64,000 bases of DNA, from contig CAAELX010000037.1 of the NCBI GenBank assembly GCA_900756925.1, forward strand, positions 1-64,000. The letters are read 5' to 3'. The stretch is from an uncultured Roseburia sp. Its GTDB lineage: Bacteria; Bacillota; Clostridia; Lachnospirales; Lachnospiraceae. The position numbers and the translations under genes are program-made. Each line of letters begins with the position of its first letter. The stretch's first letter is position 1. Shown here one piece after another: positions 54,776 through 64,000 of the stretch. A model generated the notes under the pieces. It did not search any database. It was not told where the DNA came from and worked only from the letters and a program-made list of their open reading frames with translations.

Positions 54776-56551
54776 ATGGCAGAGCAGCAGCCACAGATGA
54801 GCATGGAAGAGGTGGAGCAGAAAGCTCGCGAGTGGGTAACAGATGCATATAAGAAGGAGAAGCAGAAAGAAATCTGCGCACCGGGGAAGAAGGAAGAGAT
54901 CATGCTCCCGATGGGGGATGGAGTGAAGTTAAGAACTGTTTTTCAGTTTCCAGATACCACAGGGGAACAGCCACTGCCGACGATTTTGGAAAGATGCTGT
55001 TATCCACAGATGGAAGTTCTGATAGAGCAGCATGCCATCGAATACAGCAAGCGGGGCTTCCTTTTCATCTGCCAGTGGTGCAGGGGAACCGGAGGCTCCG
55101 AAGGGGAGTGGGTTCCGAATGTAAACGAGCGGAATGATGGATTGGATACGTTAGCATATTTGCAGGAGCAGGACTATGTCGGAAACATTGGCTATCTTGG
55201 CAATTCCTACCTGGCACTTACCGGATGGTGCATGGCAGATGCCGTGCCGCCGAAAGTGAAGACCATGTATCTTGGTGTCTATGGCTGTGACAGACATACT
55301 TCCGCCTACAAGGACGGTTTGTTCCGGCAGGATATCCTGACAGCCTGGGCAATGGAAAATGCAGGAACGACGGTGGAAGCCCCGTATTTGGAATCCTGTG
55401 CGTACCGCCCACAGGTGGAAGTAGATGAGAAGCTTTGGGGCGTGCGGTTAGACTGGTACAGAGACTGGATCACACATACGGACAGGGAAGATCCATACTG
55501 GAAGGAAGGCTTCTGGGGAATGCTTGGACAGATCCCTTCGAAAGTGAAGATCCCGCTGTTTATCTGGGAAGGCTGGTATGACCATCATCTTGGAAGCGCG
55601 ATTGTCACTTATGAGAGACTGTCGGAAGATGCAAGGGCACATTCTGTATTGCAGATCGGACCGTGGAACCACAACTTCATGCCCGCAGTGACCGGGCAGC
55701 CACTTGACCATCTGGCGGACAGCGGCATTGACACGGCACTTGACTGGTTTACAAGAATCTTAAAGAACGGCGAACTGCCGGAGAAAGCTGCCTATACATA
55801 TGTGATCGGTGCGGATGAGTGGAAAAAGTGGGATGCCTTTCCGGTGCAGGAGACGAAGGAACAGAGCTGGCTGCTGCAGAAAGAGGGAGGCCTTGTGGAA
55901 GCGGCAGAGGGAAGAAATGTGGATGTACAGCTTAATATGCAAGAGCAGGAAAAGAAAAAGCAAGATGAAGCATGGCAGGACGAGGTACAAAGCTTCGTTT
56001 ACGACCCAGAACATCCGGTAATCTCCCACGGTGCGGAATCGCTGTTCCACACACAGGAAGATGTCGGAAGCCTTTTGCAGCCGGAAGCGGGCAGCAGGGA
56101 CGATGTGATCAGCTTTACTTCAGAGCCATTGCCTGAAGCGATGGAGATCGAAGGTAAGATCCGGGCGCATCTTTTTGTGAGCTCAGATGCAGAGGACACC
56201 GCATTCAGCGCAAAGCTGATGGAAGTCTTCGAAAACGGGGAGACAGTCAATATCCGTGGTAGTATCACAACCCTTGCCTACCGGAACGGGGCAGGCCACC
56301 GTGGCAGTTACACACCGGGAGAGATTGTGGATATCAACATTGAAATGTGGGATGTGGCATGGAAGCTTCGGAAGGGATCAAGGCTCCGCCTGGATATTTC
56401 CTCTTCTGATTTCCCACAGTACAGTGTGCACAGCAACTATCCGGGCATCTGGTCCGAGCAGTCGGAGACGAAAGTGGCGAAGCAGTCGGTATACTTTGGA
56501 AAGAATTATCCGTCCGAGGTGATTCTGCCGGTTGTACAGAAGAAAGAATAA
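54776..56551 (+). CDS. CocE/NonD family hydrolase
   Basis: A 591-aa alpha/beta-hydrolase of the CocE/NonD/X-Pro dipeptidyl-peptidase (S15) superfamily, which cleaves esters or acyl-peptides. The N-terminal catalytic domain has nucleophile Ser144 in YLGNSYLALTGW and probable His in IGPWNHNFMP. The oxyanion-side motif is CQWCRGTGGSEGEW. The C-terminal jelly-roll is recognisable in SRLRLDISSSDFPQY. No signal peptide, so it is cytosolic. First gene of a LacI-controlled operon with an AtuA-family protein and a CoA-transferase, suggesting release of an acyl group for later activation. Substrate unknown. Confidence 0.88.
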   Translation: MAEQQPQMSMEEVEQKAREWVTDAYKKEKQKEICAPGKKEEIMLPMGDGVKLRTVFQFPDTTGEQPLPTILERCCYPQMEVLIEQHAIEYSKRGFLFICQWCRGTGGSEGEWVPNVNERNDGLDTLAYLQEQDYVGNIGYLGNSYLALTGWCMADAVPPKVKTMYLGVYGCDRHTSAYKDGLFRQDILTAWAMENAGTTVEAPYLESCAYRPQVEVDEKLWGVRLDWYRDWITHTDREDPYWKEGFWGMLGQIPSKVKIPLFIWEGWYDHHLGSAIVTYERLSEDARAHSVLQIGPWNHNFMPAVTGQPLDHLADSGIDTALDWFTRILKNGELPEKAAYTYVIGADEWKKWDAFPVQETKEQSWLLQKEGGLVEAAEGRNVDVQLNMQEQEKKKQDEAWQDEVQSFVYDPEHPVISHGAESLFHTQEDVGSLLQPEAGSRDDVISFTSEPLPEAMEIEGKIRAHLFVSSDAEDTAFSAKLMEVFENGETVNIRGSITTLAYRNGAGHRGSYTPGEIVDINIEMWDVAWKLRKGSRLRLDISSSDFPQYSVHSNYPGIWSEQSETKVAKQSVYFGKNYPSEVILPVVQKKE

Positions 56552-56584
56552 GCAAAACGAAACAGAAAAAGAGGTAACCATAAC

Positions 56585-57952
56585 ATGAAAAAAATAGCAA
56601 TAGGAGGCGGACAGGGCTTCTGGGGCGATTCCCCGGATGCTGCGATCCACATGATACAAAAAGCCGATATCCAGTATCTCGGATGCGATTATCTGGCAGA
56701 GCTGACGTTGTCGATCATGGCAAAGCAGCAGTTAAAAGATCCGATGAAAGGATACGCACCGGACTTTGTGACAAGACTTTTGAAGGAAGCTGGAAAAGAA
56801 GCCTGGGAGAAAAACATTAAGATCACAACCAACGCCGGTGGCATGAACATCGAGGGCTGTGTGAATGCCGTGAAAAATTGGGCAGCTGAGCAGAATATGA
56901 AGGGATACAAGATTGGTTATGTGACCGGCGATTCCATTAAGGATAAAATCCCACAGCTCTTAAAAGATGGCTGGACCTTCCCGAACTTTGATTATGATGG
57001 GGATTTCCATGACATTTTGGACAAAATCTACAACTGTAACGCTTACATTGGACATGAGGGGATCAAAGAGGCACTTGGAAATGGTGCCGATGTCGTTGTC
57101 ACCGGAAGGGCAGCAGACAGCGCGTTATTCCTCGCACCGCTCGCCTACGAGTTCGGCTGGGCAGAAAATGACTGGGATAATCTCGCAAGAGGCATTATGG
57201 CGGGACATTTATTGGAGTGTGGCGGTCAGGGCGCCGGCGGCAATTACATGTATGACTGGAGAAATGTTCCGCGGATGGAAGACCTCGGTTTCCCAATCGC
57301 AGAGCTGACACCGGATACGTTTGAGATCACAAAAGCGCCGGACTGTGGCGGTATCATCTGCGAGCAGAGCTGCAAGGAACAGTTCCTGTACGAAGTGTTA
57401 GATCCGGCTAACTATATGACGCCGGATGTCAATGTCGATATCAGCAAGGCAACGATCACGCAGGTGGGCGACAATCGGGTCCGTATTGACCATATCCATG
57501 GAAAAGAGCGTCCGGACACGATCAAGCTCTGTGTCGGCTATCACAAGGGATGGAAGACAGTCTCCATGTTGAGCTTCGCATGGCCGGATGCCTACGAGAA
57601 GGCAAGATACTGCGCCGACGTCATTATGAAGAAAATGAAAAAGCGCGGCATGAAAGCGGACGATGTACATATCAGCTTCATCGGTGTGAACAGCCTTCAT
57701 CTGAATGTAGCGGACATGAGCGAGGAAGCATTAAAGAACTTAAATGAGTGTGTTATGAGAATCGCCGTTTTCTCAGAAGATAAAAACGAGTGCGCGAAGA
57801 TCATTCCGGAGATCAGCCCGATGCAGTTAAACGGACCTCCAGGAGCATCCTTCTTCGGAGGAAGGGCGAGAGTGCAGGAAGTGATGGCATTGTGGCCGAC
57901 AAGCGTACCGAGGGATGTTTTAGATATCAAATCCCATATATTGGAGGTGTAA
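56585..57952 (+). CDS. AtuA family protein (DUF1446), core domain only
   Basis: A 455-aa protein of the acyclic terpene utilisation AtuA/DUF1446 family. Conserved features are IGGGQGFWGDSPDAAIHMIQ, NAGGMNIEGCVNAVKNWA, and DVVVTGRAADSALFLAPLAY with GHLLECGGQGAGGNY. In Pseudomonas citronellol catabolism AtuA is needed with a CoA pathway, but its reaction is unclear. Full-length AtuA proteins carry an extra ~100-residue C-terminal domain; here that domain begins the next gene, 3 nt downstream. Confidence 0.88.
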   Translation: MKKIAIGGGQGFWGDSPDAAIHMIQKADIQYLGCDYLAELTLSIMAKQQLKDPMKGYAPDFVTRLLKEAGKEAWEKNIKITTNAGGMNIEGCVNAVKNWAAEQNMKGYKIGYVTGDSIKDKIPQLLKDGWTFPNFDYDGDFHDILDKIYNCNAYIGHEGIKEALGNGADVVVTGRAADSALFLAPLAYEFGWAENDWDNLARGIMAGHLLECGGQGAGGNYMYDWRNVPRMEDLGFPIAELTPDTFEITKAPDCGGIICEQSCKEQFLYEVLDPANYMTPDVNVDISKATITQVGDNRVRIDHIHGKERPDTIKLCVGYHKGWKTVSMLSFAWPDAYEKARYCADVIMKKMKKRGMKADDVHISFIGVNSLHLNVADMSEEALKNLNECVMRIAVFSEDKNECAKIIPEISPMQLNGPPGASFFGGRARVQEVMALWPTSVPRDVLDIKSHILEV

Positions 57953-57955
57953 GTC

Positions 57956-59485
57956 ATGGCAGAGATTTATTTGAATGAGATCGCGCACGGCAGGAGCGGT
58001 GACAAAGGGGATACGAGCAATATCTGTGTCTACGCGAGAAAGCCGGAATATTATAAAATCATCGAGCGCGAGGTGACACCGGAAAAGCTCCATGCCTTCT
58101 TCGGAGATATGGTAAAAGGTGAGATCACCCGCTATGAAGTGCCAAGCTTAAATGGCTTTAACTTCGTGTTAAAGCATGCGTTAGGCGGCGGCGCCACGAT
58201 GAGCCTCCGTCTCGACAGCCTCGGCAAATCCATGGGCTCCGCGATCATGCGGATGAAAATCCATGTGGAGGATGACGAGATCGAGCAGCAGAAGGTGCAG
58301 GCATTGCAGAACCTGACCGTTTTAGATCTGACCAGAGTGGTAGCAGGACCTTATGCGGGAGCGATCCTCGGTGATTTCGGTGCAAAAGTCATCAAGATCG
58401 AGGTGCCGGGAAGAGGAGACGATGCGAGAGGCTATGGTCCATATGCGAACGGCGAGAGTATGTATTACGCGAACTTAAACCGCAACAAGCAGGGCATCAC
58501 CCTGAATTTAAAGTCCGAGGAAGGAAAAAAAATTTTCTTAGAGCTTGTGAAAAAAACGGATATTTTACTGGAAAATTACCGCCCAGGCGTCATGGACAAA
58601 TTAGGGCTTGGTTATGACGTGCTAAAAGAAGTGAATCCGCGCCTGATCTATGGTGCATTGTCCGGCTTCGGTTCCTACGGACCATATGCAAATCGCCCGG
58701 GCTACGACATCATTTCCCAGGCGATGGGCGGTCTGATGAGCATTACAGGAGAAAAGGGCGGCAATCCAACCCGCTGTGGCAATGCGATGGGAGATATCTT
58801 AGGCGGCATGAACCTTGTCATCGGCGTGCTGATGGCAGTGAATGCGAGAACGATGACAGGTGTCGGACAGAGAATTGACGTTTCCTTAGTGGATTCTGTT
58901 GTGGCAAGTTTGGAGAACGCGTATATCCGATACTTTGATTCCGGGGAACTTCCGGTGAGAAATGGCAATGCCTATGCGTCCATCGCACCATACGATACCT
59001 ATCAGGCGAAGGATGGCATGGTCGTGATTGGCTGCGGCAACCAGAAGCTTTACGAGAAGTTCTGTAACGAGGTCATCGGGATGCCGTGGATGATCACGGA
59101 CGAGCGTTTCCTGACCGTCCCGCTCCGTGTGAAGAACAATGAAATCCAGAAGAAATACATCGAAGAGTGGAGTACGCAGTACACCGTAGACGAGATCGTG
59201 GACAAGATGCTTGCAAAAGGCATCCCGGCAGGACCAATCTACAACGTGAAGCAGATCACGGAGGATGAGCATATCGCAAAGGAGCGTGAGATGTTCGTCG
59301 AGATCGACCATCCGATCATCGGAAAGATGAAAGTCAACGGCAACCCTGTAAAGCTGATGGACATGATGCCACAGATCAGTTGTCCGGCACCGACACTCGG
59401 ACAGGATAACGAGGAGATCTTAGGTGAAATGCTCGGGTACAGTGAGGAAGAGATTGAGGAATTGAAAGAGAAGAACGTGATATGA
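57956..59485 (+). CDS. Fusion of AtuA-like C-terminal domain and class III CoA-transferase (CaiB/BaiF)
   Basis: A 509-aa fusion. Residues 1-~105 match the small C-terminal domain of AtuA proteins (IAHGRSGDKGDTSNICVYAR, NFVLKHALGGGATMSLRLD). Residues ~112-509 are a complete family III CoA-transferase: LDLTRVVAGPYAGAILGDFG, VIKIEVPGRGDD, LLENYRPGVMDKLGLGYD, RPGYDIISQAMGGLMSITG, and Asp280 in NAMGDILGGMN as probable catalytic residue. It should transfer CoA to a carboxylic acid. The join is in one continuous frame without a stop. Cotranscribed with the AtuA core and the hydrolase. Confidence 0.88.
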   Translation: MAEIYLNEIAHGRSGDKGDTSNICVYARKPEYYKIIEREVTPEKLHAFFGDMVKGEITRYEVPSLNGFNFVLKHALGGGATMSLRLDSLGKSMGSAIMRMKIHVEDDEIEQQKVQALQNLTVLDLTRVVAGPYAGAILGDFGAKVIKIEVPGRGDDARGYGPYANGESMYYANLNRNKQGITLNLKSEEGKKIFLELVKKTDILLENYRPGVMDKLGLGYDVLKEVNPRLIYGALSGFGSYGPYANRPGYDIISQAMGGLMSITGEKGGNPTRCGNAMGDILGGMNLVIGVLMAVNARTMTGVGQRIDVSLVDSVVASLENAYIRYFDSGELPVRNGNAYASIAPYDTYQAKDGMVVIGCGNQKLYEKFCNEVIGMPWMITDERFLTVPLRVKNNEIQKKYIEEWSTQYTVDEIVDKMLAKGIPAGPIYNVKQITEDEHIAKEREMFVEIDHPIIGKMKVNGNPVKLMDMMPQISCPAPTLGQDNEEILGEMLGYSEEEIEELKEKNVI

Positions 59486-59574
59486 TCTATTTTTGATTCC
59501 TTCAAGAGATAGCACATGTTTGCAGTTTATGTAAAAAAAAGAACCATTTATGTCATTTCTCGTTTTCAAAAAAG

Positions 59575-59627
59575 AATCCGTGTTACCATCATACTAACAA
59601 ATAAGATGATGGCGGCACGGATTTTTT
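59575..59627 (+). terminator. Terminator between the CoA-transferase fusion and GH3
   Basis: AATCCGTG pairs with CACGGATT, and inside it CCATCAT pairs with ATGATGG, followed by six T. It ends the hydrolase operon, so the GH3 gene downstream needs its own promoter or read-through. Confidence 0.88.
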
Positions 59628-59742
59628 GTATTTTTCAAAGTAACATACAGGTGGCAAAGGAGAATGCATAAGGACAGCAGGAGGAACAGCATCTGGGAAA
59701 ATCCGGGCGGCAACAGAGAGCAGAAAAAGAGGAGAACGAAAT

Positions 59743-62139
59743 ATGAGCTTAAAATATGGAGAAATCATCAAACAGATGTCGCTGGAGGAAAAAGCGCTGA
59801 TGATGTCCGGAAAGAATACATGGGAGACCGTAGATTTTGAGAAATACGGCATTCCGTCCATGGTGATGTCCGATGGACCTCACGGACTCAGAAGACAGGC
59901 AGGCGCAGGGGATCACCTCGGCTTAAACGGAAGCCTTCCGGCAACCTGTTTCCCGACTGCGGCAACAATCGCAAACAGCTGGGATGAGAAGCTTGGCGAG
60001 GAGATCGGCGTGGCACTCGCAGAGGAAGCAGTGACGATGGATGTCAACGTCATCTTAGGACCGGGATTAAACATCAAGAGAAGCCCGCTCTGCGGACGTA
60101 ACTTCGAATATTTTTCCGAGGATCCGTATCATGCAGGAAAAATGGCGGCAGCTTATGTGAAGGGAATCCAGAGCCAGGGAATCTCCGCATGCCCGAAACA
60201 CTTTGCCGCAAACAGCCAGGAGCTTCGCCGTATGGCAAGCGACTCTGTCGTGGATGAGAGAACCTTCCGGGAAATCTACACAACAGGGTTTGAGATTGCA
60301 ATCAAAGAGGGAAGATCCAAATCCATCATGTCTTCTTATAATGAAGTAAATGGTGTCTATGCGAACGAGAACCGTCACATGTTACAGGAGATCCTTGTGG
60401 ACGAATGGGGCTTCGAAGGATATGTCGTGTCTGACTGGGGCGGAAGCAACGATCACGCACTCGGCGTTATGAACGGAAGCCATCTTGAGATGCCGGGAAC
60501 CGGAAAATCCGGTATGCATGATATCGTGCGCGCGGTAAAAGAAGGAACCTTACCGGAAGAAGTATTAGACCAGCGGTTAGATGAACTGTTAAATGTTATT
60601 TTTGCTACCCATCAGGCAACCGTAGACGGAAAAGGGAAGCAGTTCGACATCGAAGGACACCATGCGCTGGCAAGAAAAGCAGCAGAGGAGAGCGTTGTCC
60701 TGCTGAAAAATAAAGACAGTATCCTTCCATTAAAGCCGGGAACAAAAGTGGCAGTGATCGGTGATTTTGCAAAGACTCCACGTTATCAGGGCGCAGGTTC
60801 TTCTCTTGTCAACCCGACCAAGCAGCCGGAGGCGATTCTGGATGTGATCGGAGAGAGCGGACTTGTGATGACTGCGTATGAACAGGGCTATATCCGCAAC
60901 CGCAAGTCGAACGCAGCACTTGTCAGGGCAGCCGTGGAAGCAGCAAAGAACGCAGATGTTGTCCTTGTATTTGCAGGGTTGGACGAGATCAGCGAGTCTG
61001 AGGGACTTGACCGTACCCACATGCATATGCCGCAGGCACAGAATGAACTGATTGATGAGATCACAGCTGTAAACTCTAATGTAGTCGTTGTGCTCTCCGC
61101 AGGTTCTTCGATTGAGATGCCATGGTTTGATTATGTAAAGGGAATCGTACATGGATACTTAGGCGGGCAGGCAGGTGCTTCTGCCATGATGAATGTCCTG
61201 ACCGGAAAGGTATGCCCGTCCGGAAAATTGAATGAGACATACCCACTCCATTATGAGGATACACCGGCGTTTCACTACTATCCAAGTAAAGAACGAAGCA
61301 GTGAGTACCGCGAAGCACTTTATGTTGGATACCGTTATTATACAACAGTCGGAAAAAGAGTCCGCTTCCCATTTGGTTATGGATTAAGCTATACAAAATT
61401 CGCATACAAAAACCTTCGCATAGAAAAGGACGGAGTTACATTTACAATTGAAAATACCGGTTCTGTAACAGGTGCAGAGGTTGCCCAGCTTTATGTTGGA
61501 AAACAGTCAGAAACAATTTTCCGTCCGGTTCGGGAGCTGAAAGGATTCGCGAGAGTGACTGTTGCACCGGGAGAGGAAAAGGAAGTCCATATCCCATTTG
61601 ATGATAAGACGTTCCGTTTCTATGACACCAGAACAAACACCTGGGAAGTAGAATCCGGTACATATCAGATCATGATCGGCTCTGATGCAGAGACAATGGT
61701 ATTAGAAGGCTCGCTGGAAGTAGAAGGAACTGTGACAGACGGCGGCTACAGCAAAGAAATTTTACCGGAATATTTCAGCGGAAAAATTGAAAATGTGGAT
61801 GACATCGAGTACCGTGAACTTTATGGACGTGAGATCCCGGATGGAAGCTGGAGTGGAGAGATCCAGATAAATGATGCAGTATGCCAGCTTTATTATGGAA
61901 AAGGAATTTTTGGAAAACTTTTCTATGGAGTATTAAAATTACTCCTTAAGATCAGCGAGTGGCAGGGTAAGCCGAACTTAAATGTTCTGTTCAACTATAA
62001 CATGCCAATCCGTGGTTATGCGAAGATGACAGGTGGATTTGTCACAATGGAGATGGCTAGAGCCTTAACAGAGATGGCAAATGGACACAGAATCAAAGGA
62101 ACCGCACACCTGATCAGGGCAGCGATCAAGAGAGACTAA
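59743..62139 (+). CDS. GH3 beta-glucosidase
   Basis: A 798-aa cytosolic enzyme of standard GH3 order. The TIM barrel (MVMSDGPHGLRRQ, NIKRSPLCGRNFEYFSEDP, CPKHFAANSQE) has nucleophile Asp231 in YVVSDWGGSNDH. The sandwich domain (VVLLKNKDSILPLKPG, GLDEISESEGLDR) and a fibronectin III-like domain (PFGYGLSYTKFAYKNL) follow. A C-terminal helical extension of ~100 residues (after ~690) contains an unusual hydrophobic stretch, GKLFYGVLKLLLKI. GAGGAG precedes the ATG. It ends 5 nt from the convergent AraC gene. Confidence 0.92.
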   Translation: MSLKYGEIIKQMSLEEKALMMSGKNTWETVDFEKYGIPSMVMSDGPHGLRRQAGAGDHLGLNGSLPATCFPTAATIANSWDEKLGEEIGVALAEEAVTMDVNVILGPGLNIKRSPLCGRNFEYFSEDPYHAGKMAAAYVKGIQSQGISACPKHFAANSQELRRMASDSVVDERTFREIYTTGFEIAIKEGRSKSIMSSYNEVNGVYANENRHMLQEILVDEWGFEGYVVSDWGGSNDHALGVMNGSHLEMPGTGKSGMHDIVRAVKEGTLPEEVLDQRLDELLNVIFATHQATVDGKGKQFDIEGHHALARKAAEESVVLLKNKDSILPLKPGTKVAVIGDFAKTPRYQGAGSSLVNPTKQPEAILDVIGESGLVMTAYEQGYIRNRKSNAALVRAAVEAAKNADVVLVFAGLDEISESEGLDRTHMHMPQAQNELIDEITAVNSNVVVVLSAGSSIEMPWFDYVKGIVHGYLGGQAGASAMMNVLTGKVCPSGKLNETYPLHYEDTPAFHYYPSKERSSEYREALYVGYRYYTTVGKRVRFPFGYGLSYTKFAYKNLRIEKDGVTFTIENTGSVTGAEVAQLYVGKQSETIFRPVRELKGFARVTVAPGEEKEVHIPFDDKTFRFYDTRTNTWEVESGTYQIMIGSDAETMVLEGSLEVEGTVTDGGYSKEILPEYFSGKIENVDDIEYRELYGREIPDGSWSGEIQINDAVCQLYYGKGIFGKLFYGVLKLLLKISEWQGKPNLNVLFNYNMPIRGYAKMTGGFVTMEMARALTEMANGHRIKGTAHLIRAAIKRD

Positions 62140-62144
62140 AATAA

Positions 62145-63053
62145 TTATGATATAGGAATTCCGTTATGGGAAGCAGCACGATATTCGCGTGGTCTGCTTC
62201 CCATAATTGTTTTAAACTGCTTTGAAAAATAGCTTGGGTTGGAAAAACCGCAATTTAAGGCAATATCTGTAATCGGACAATCTGAGTCTGTCAGAAGTTC
62301 TGCGGCATGAAAGACACGGATCCTTTGCAGGTACTCGATTGGGCTGTAATGCAGATACTGCTGGAAAATGCGCTGACATTCCCTGGGACAGATATTTGCA
62401 GTCTGTGCGATCTCGGCAACCGAGATATTTTTATCCAGATTCTGATGAATCCAGGTGAGCATTTTTTTCAGACGCTCATCCTGCACAGAGGACATGGAGG
62501 AACCAGAGGAAGCGGAAAACCTTGACATAATAAAAAGCAGGATATTCGATAGTGCATTTCTTACCTGAAATTCATATCCATAACTTTCATTGAGACATGC
62601 ACGATAGGCAGTGTCAAATTCCTTAAAATAAAGAGAATCCGCCTCTGTATCATGGAACAGAAGACAGGAGGAACCGTTTTCAAGTAAAGGACGCACGTAT
62701 TTCAGATAAAATACGCTTTCTGGAGTGCCGCAGATCATAGTGCTGCTGAACACAAAAGAGCGGAACAGGCATGGCATAGTTGTTTTTGGAATAACAGCGT
62801 GAATAATCCCTGTATTAATAAAAAAGCCTTCACCCGCATGCAGCTCATATGACTGGTCACCAATGCGGACTGTGACAAGACCCTCCCGTAAAACAAAAAG
62901 TTCCAGTTCACTGTGCCAGTGCGGCGGAACACTTCCGGCGACATAGCGGTGCAGATCCATATCGTTCAGGGAAAGATCAAACAATTGAGCATTTTTTTCA
63001 ATTAATTCTTTGCCGGATGCATCCAGCGATAAAGTGAGTGAGTTGTTGAGCAT
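62145..63053 (-). CDS. AraC family transcriptional regulator
   Basis: A 302-aa regulator with an N-terminal cupin (PPHWHSELELFVLREGLVTV, LHAGEGFFINTGIIHAV) and a C-terminal AraC double helix-turn-helix (SVAEIAQTANICPRECQRIF, CGFSNPSYFSKQFK, GSRPREYR). It is convergent with the GH3 gene, an arrangement often seen for sugar regulators; the target is not proven. Confidence 0.92.
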   Translation of the reverse strand: MLNNSLTLSLDASGKELIEKNAQLFDLSLNDMDLHRYVAGSVPPHWHSELELFVLREGLVTVRIGDQSYELHAGEGFFINTGIIHAVIPKTTMPCLFRSFVFSSTMICGTPESVFYLKYVRPLLENGSSCLLFHDTEADSLYFKEFDTAYRACLNESYGYEFQVRNALSNILLFIMSRFSASSGSSMSSVQDERLKKMLTWIHQNLDKNISVAEIAQTANICPRECQRIFQQYLHYSPIEYLQRIRVFHAAELLTDSDCPITDIALNCGFSNPSYFSKQFKTIMGSRPREYRAASHNGIPIS

Positions 63054-63271
63054 ACATACACCGCCTTGTCGTTTTTGTTATATTATAAGTCGCATATCCT
63101 AAAGATACAATCCTATTTTATATGGTAAAATCATTGGAAAAAGGAAAATATCAAGACTATAGAATAGTCTGAATTGTTGCAGTTGTAAAAATATAGATAA
63201 TTGTGAAACGCATAGAGAACTCTCATAACGTAAATTGGAGTTTCGCAAACATCAAAAAAAGGAGAGCGGAA

Positions 63272-63934
63272 ATGAAAAATACGATAATATTTGATATGGA
63301 CGGTTTACTCGTTGACAGTGAGATAATTTCTTATCAGTTATATCGTGATCTGACCGGCGGATATGGGCACCCTATGACTCAGGAGGAATATGCGAGCGAT
63401 TATAGTGGAAAAACAAGTGCTGCCAACATGAAGCTTTTATTAGAGCAATACCAGCTCCCGATTTCATTTGAGGAGGGAATGACTTTTGTTGATGAACAGG
63501 AACAGGAGTATCTCAAGGCAGGAGTTGCATTAAAACCGGGTGCCCGCGAACTTCTAGCGTATCTGAAGGAAAAACATTATAAGATATTATTGGCAAGTTC
63601 CAGTACTGAGGAACGTGCGGAGTGCATTTTAAAGCAAAATGGTATCCGGGCATATTTTGATCATCTTGTATTCGGAGTAAACGTCAAACGCGGGAAGCCA
63701 TTTCCGGATATTTTTCTCAAAGCGTGCGAGAAGGCAGAGGAGCCACGCAGTCATTGTCTTGTGTTAGAAGACAGCGAAGCGGGGATTCAGGCGGCATATT
63801 CGGCAGGAATCGACGTGATCTGTATTCCGGATATGAGAGAGCCTGGGGAAACATTTCAAAAAATGGTAATCGCACAATTAATCTCTTTGAAAGATGTGAT
63901 CATCTGGCTGCAGACATTGCAGTTTACATCATAG
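63272..63934 (+). CDS. HAD family hydrolase, beta-phosphoglucomutase-like
   Basis: A 220-aa HAD subfamily IA enzyme. Motif I is IIFDMDGLLVDSE (Asp8, Asp10), motif II is LLASSSTEE, and motif III/IV is GKPFPDIFLKAC with VLEDSEAGIQAA. This pattern is shared by beta-phosphoglucomutase and small sugar-phosphate phosphatases; the substrate is not decided. AAAGGAG sets the ATG at 63272; a frame from 63203 is longer but lacks a ribosome binding site. The last 66 bases of the window after its stop hold no certain feature. Confidence 0.9.
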   Translation: MKNTIIFDMDGLLVDSEIISYQLYRDLTGGYGHPMTQEEYASDYSGKTSAANMKLLLEQYQLPISFEEGMTFVDEQEQEYLKAGVALKPGARELLAYLKEKHYKILLASSSTEERAECILKQNGIRAYFDHLVFGVNVKRGKPFPDIFLKACEKAEEPRSHCLVLEDSEAGIQAAYSAGIDVICIPDMREPGETFQKMVIAQLISLKDVIIWLQTLQFTS

Positions 63935-64000
63935 TCGGAGGCGAGGGTACGGTGGATGCACTCGTAGAGCTTCTTTCTCTATTCTGTCTGGCGTATGCTC

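Noticed and set aside
63929..64000. Possible end of a minus-strand gene entering from beyond the window (tail EKEALRVHPPYPRLRL)
   Set aside because: Only about 23 codons are visible and the stop would overlap the HAD gene; too little to call a gene.

Overview
The window looks like chromosomal DNA of a gut or rumen Lachnospiraceae member (Clostridia; Roseburia/Agathobacter-like). This is inferred from moderate GC, strong AGGAGG ribosome binding sites, the gdpP-rplI-dnaB and rpsF-ssb-rpsR clusters, a complete F-ATPase operon with a Na+-type c subunit, and many plant-polysaccharide glycosidases each paired with a local regulator. Species cannot be fixed from the sequence alone. No phage, insertion sequence or CRISPR array was seen.

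Layout. 1-600: 3' end of a 23S rRNA, then tRNA-Asn, tRNA-Glu and tRNA-Cys and a terminator; no 5S rRNA lies between. 0.9-7.4 kb: uppP, a GNAT enzyme, bioY with a BirA-type operator, a Cof-type HAD phosphatase with an EamA permease, a decayed trpE fragment, a lone prepilin, and an FMN-dependent alpha-hydroxy-acid oxidase. 7.7-13 kb: a GH78-like rhamnosidase and a domain-permuted GH3 enzyme. 13.1-17.2 kb: a zinc-ribbon protein, two acetyltransferases, and a MATE-MarR pair with a clear operator. 17.4-21.1 kb: a GH2 enzyme divergent from an AraC regulator. 21.2-22.7 kb: DUF951, rpsF, ssb, rpsR. 23.0-27.5 kb: an uncharacterised rhodanese-tailed protein, a LacI regulator and a GH3-BIG2 enzyme. 27.7-34.9 kb: a MATE pump, a lipoprotein, gdpP-rplI-dnaB, and a MerR-type gene behind a leader terminator.

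34.9-36.3 kb, minus strand: a 56-aa 2[4Fe-4S] ferredoxin and galM. 36.5-46.6 kb: ywlC, a phosphatase-like protein lacking its catalytic Cys, upp, a dCMP deaminase, and atpZ-I-B-E-F-H-A-G-(275 nt)-D-C. 46.7-53.3 kb: a histidine phosphatase and a complete fructose PTS regulon (fruR, fruK, fruA, HPr, ptsI). 53.5-62.1 kb: a LacI-controlled operon with a CocE/NonD-type hydrolase, an AtuA/DUF1446 protein and a fusion of an AtuA-like domain to a class III CoA-transferase, followed by a GH3 glucosidase. 62.1-64 kb: an AraC regulator and a beta-phosphoglucomutase-like HAD enzyme.

The genes combine sugar release from plant glycosides (three GH3, one GH2, one GH78), sugar entry (galM, fructose PTS) and energy conservation (F-ATPase). 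The least conventional items are the LacI-regulated hydrolase/AtuA/CoA-transferase operon, with its domain-swapped AtuA, and the densely structured 275-nt atpG-atpD spacer.
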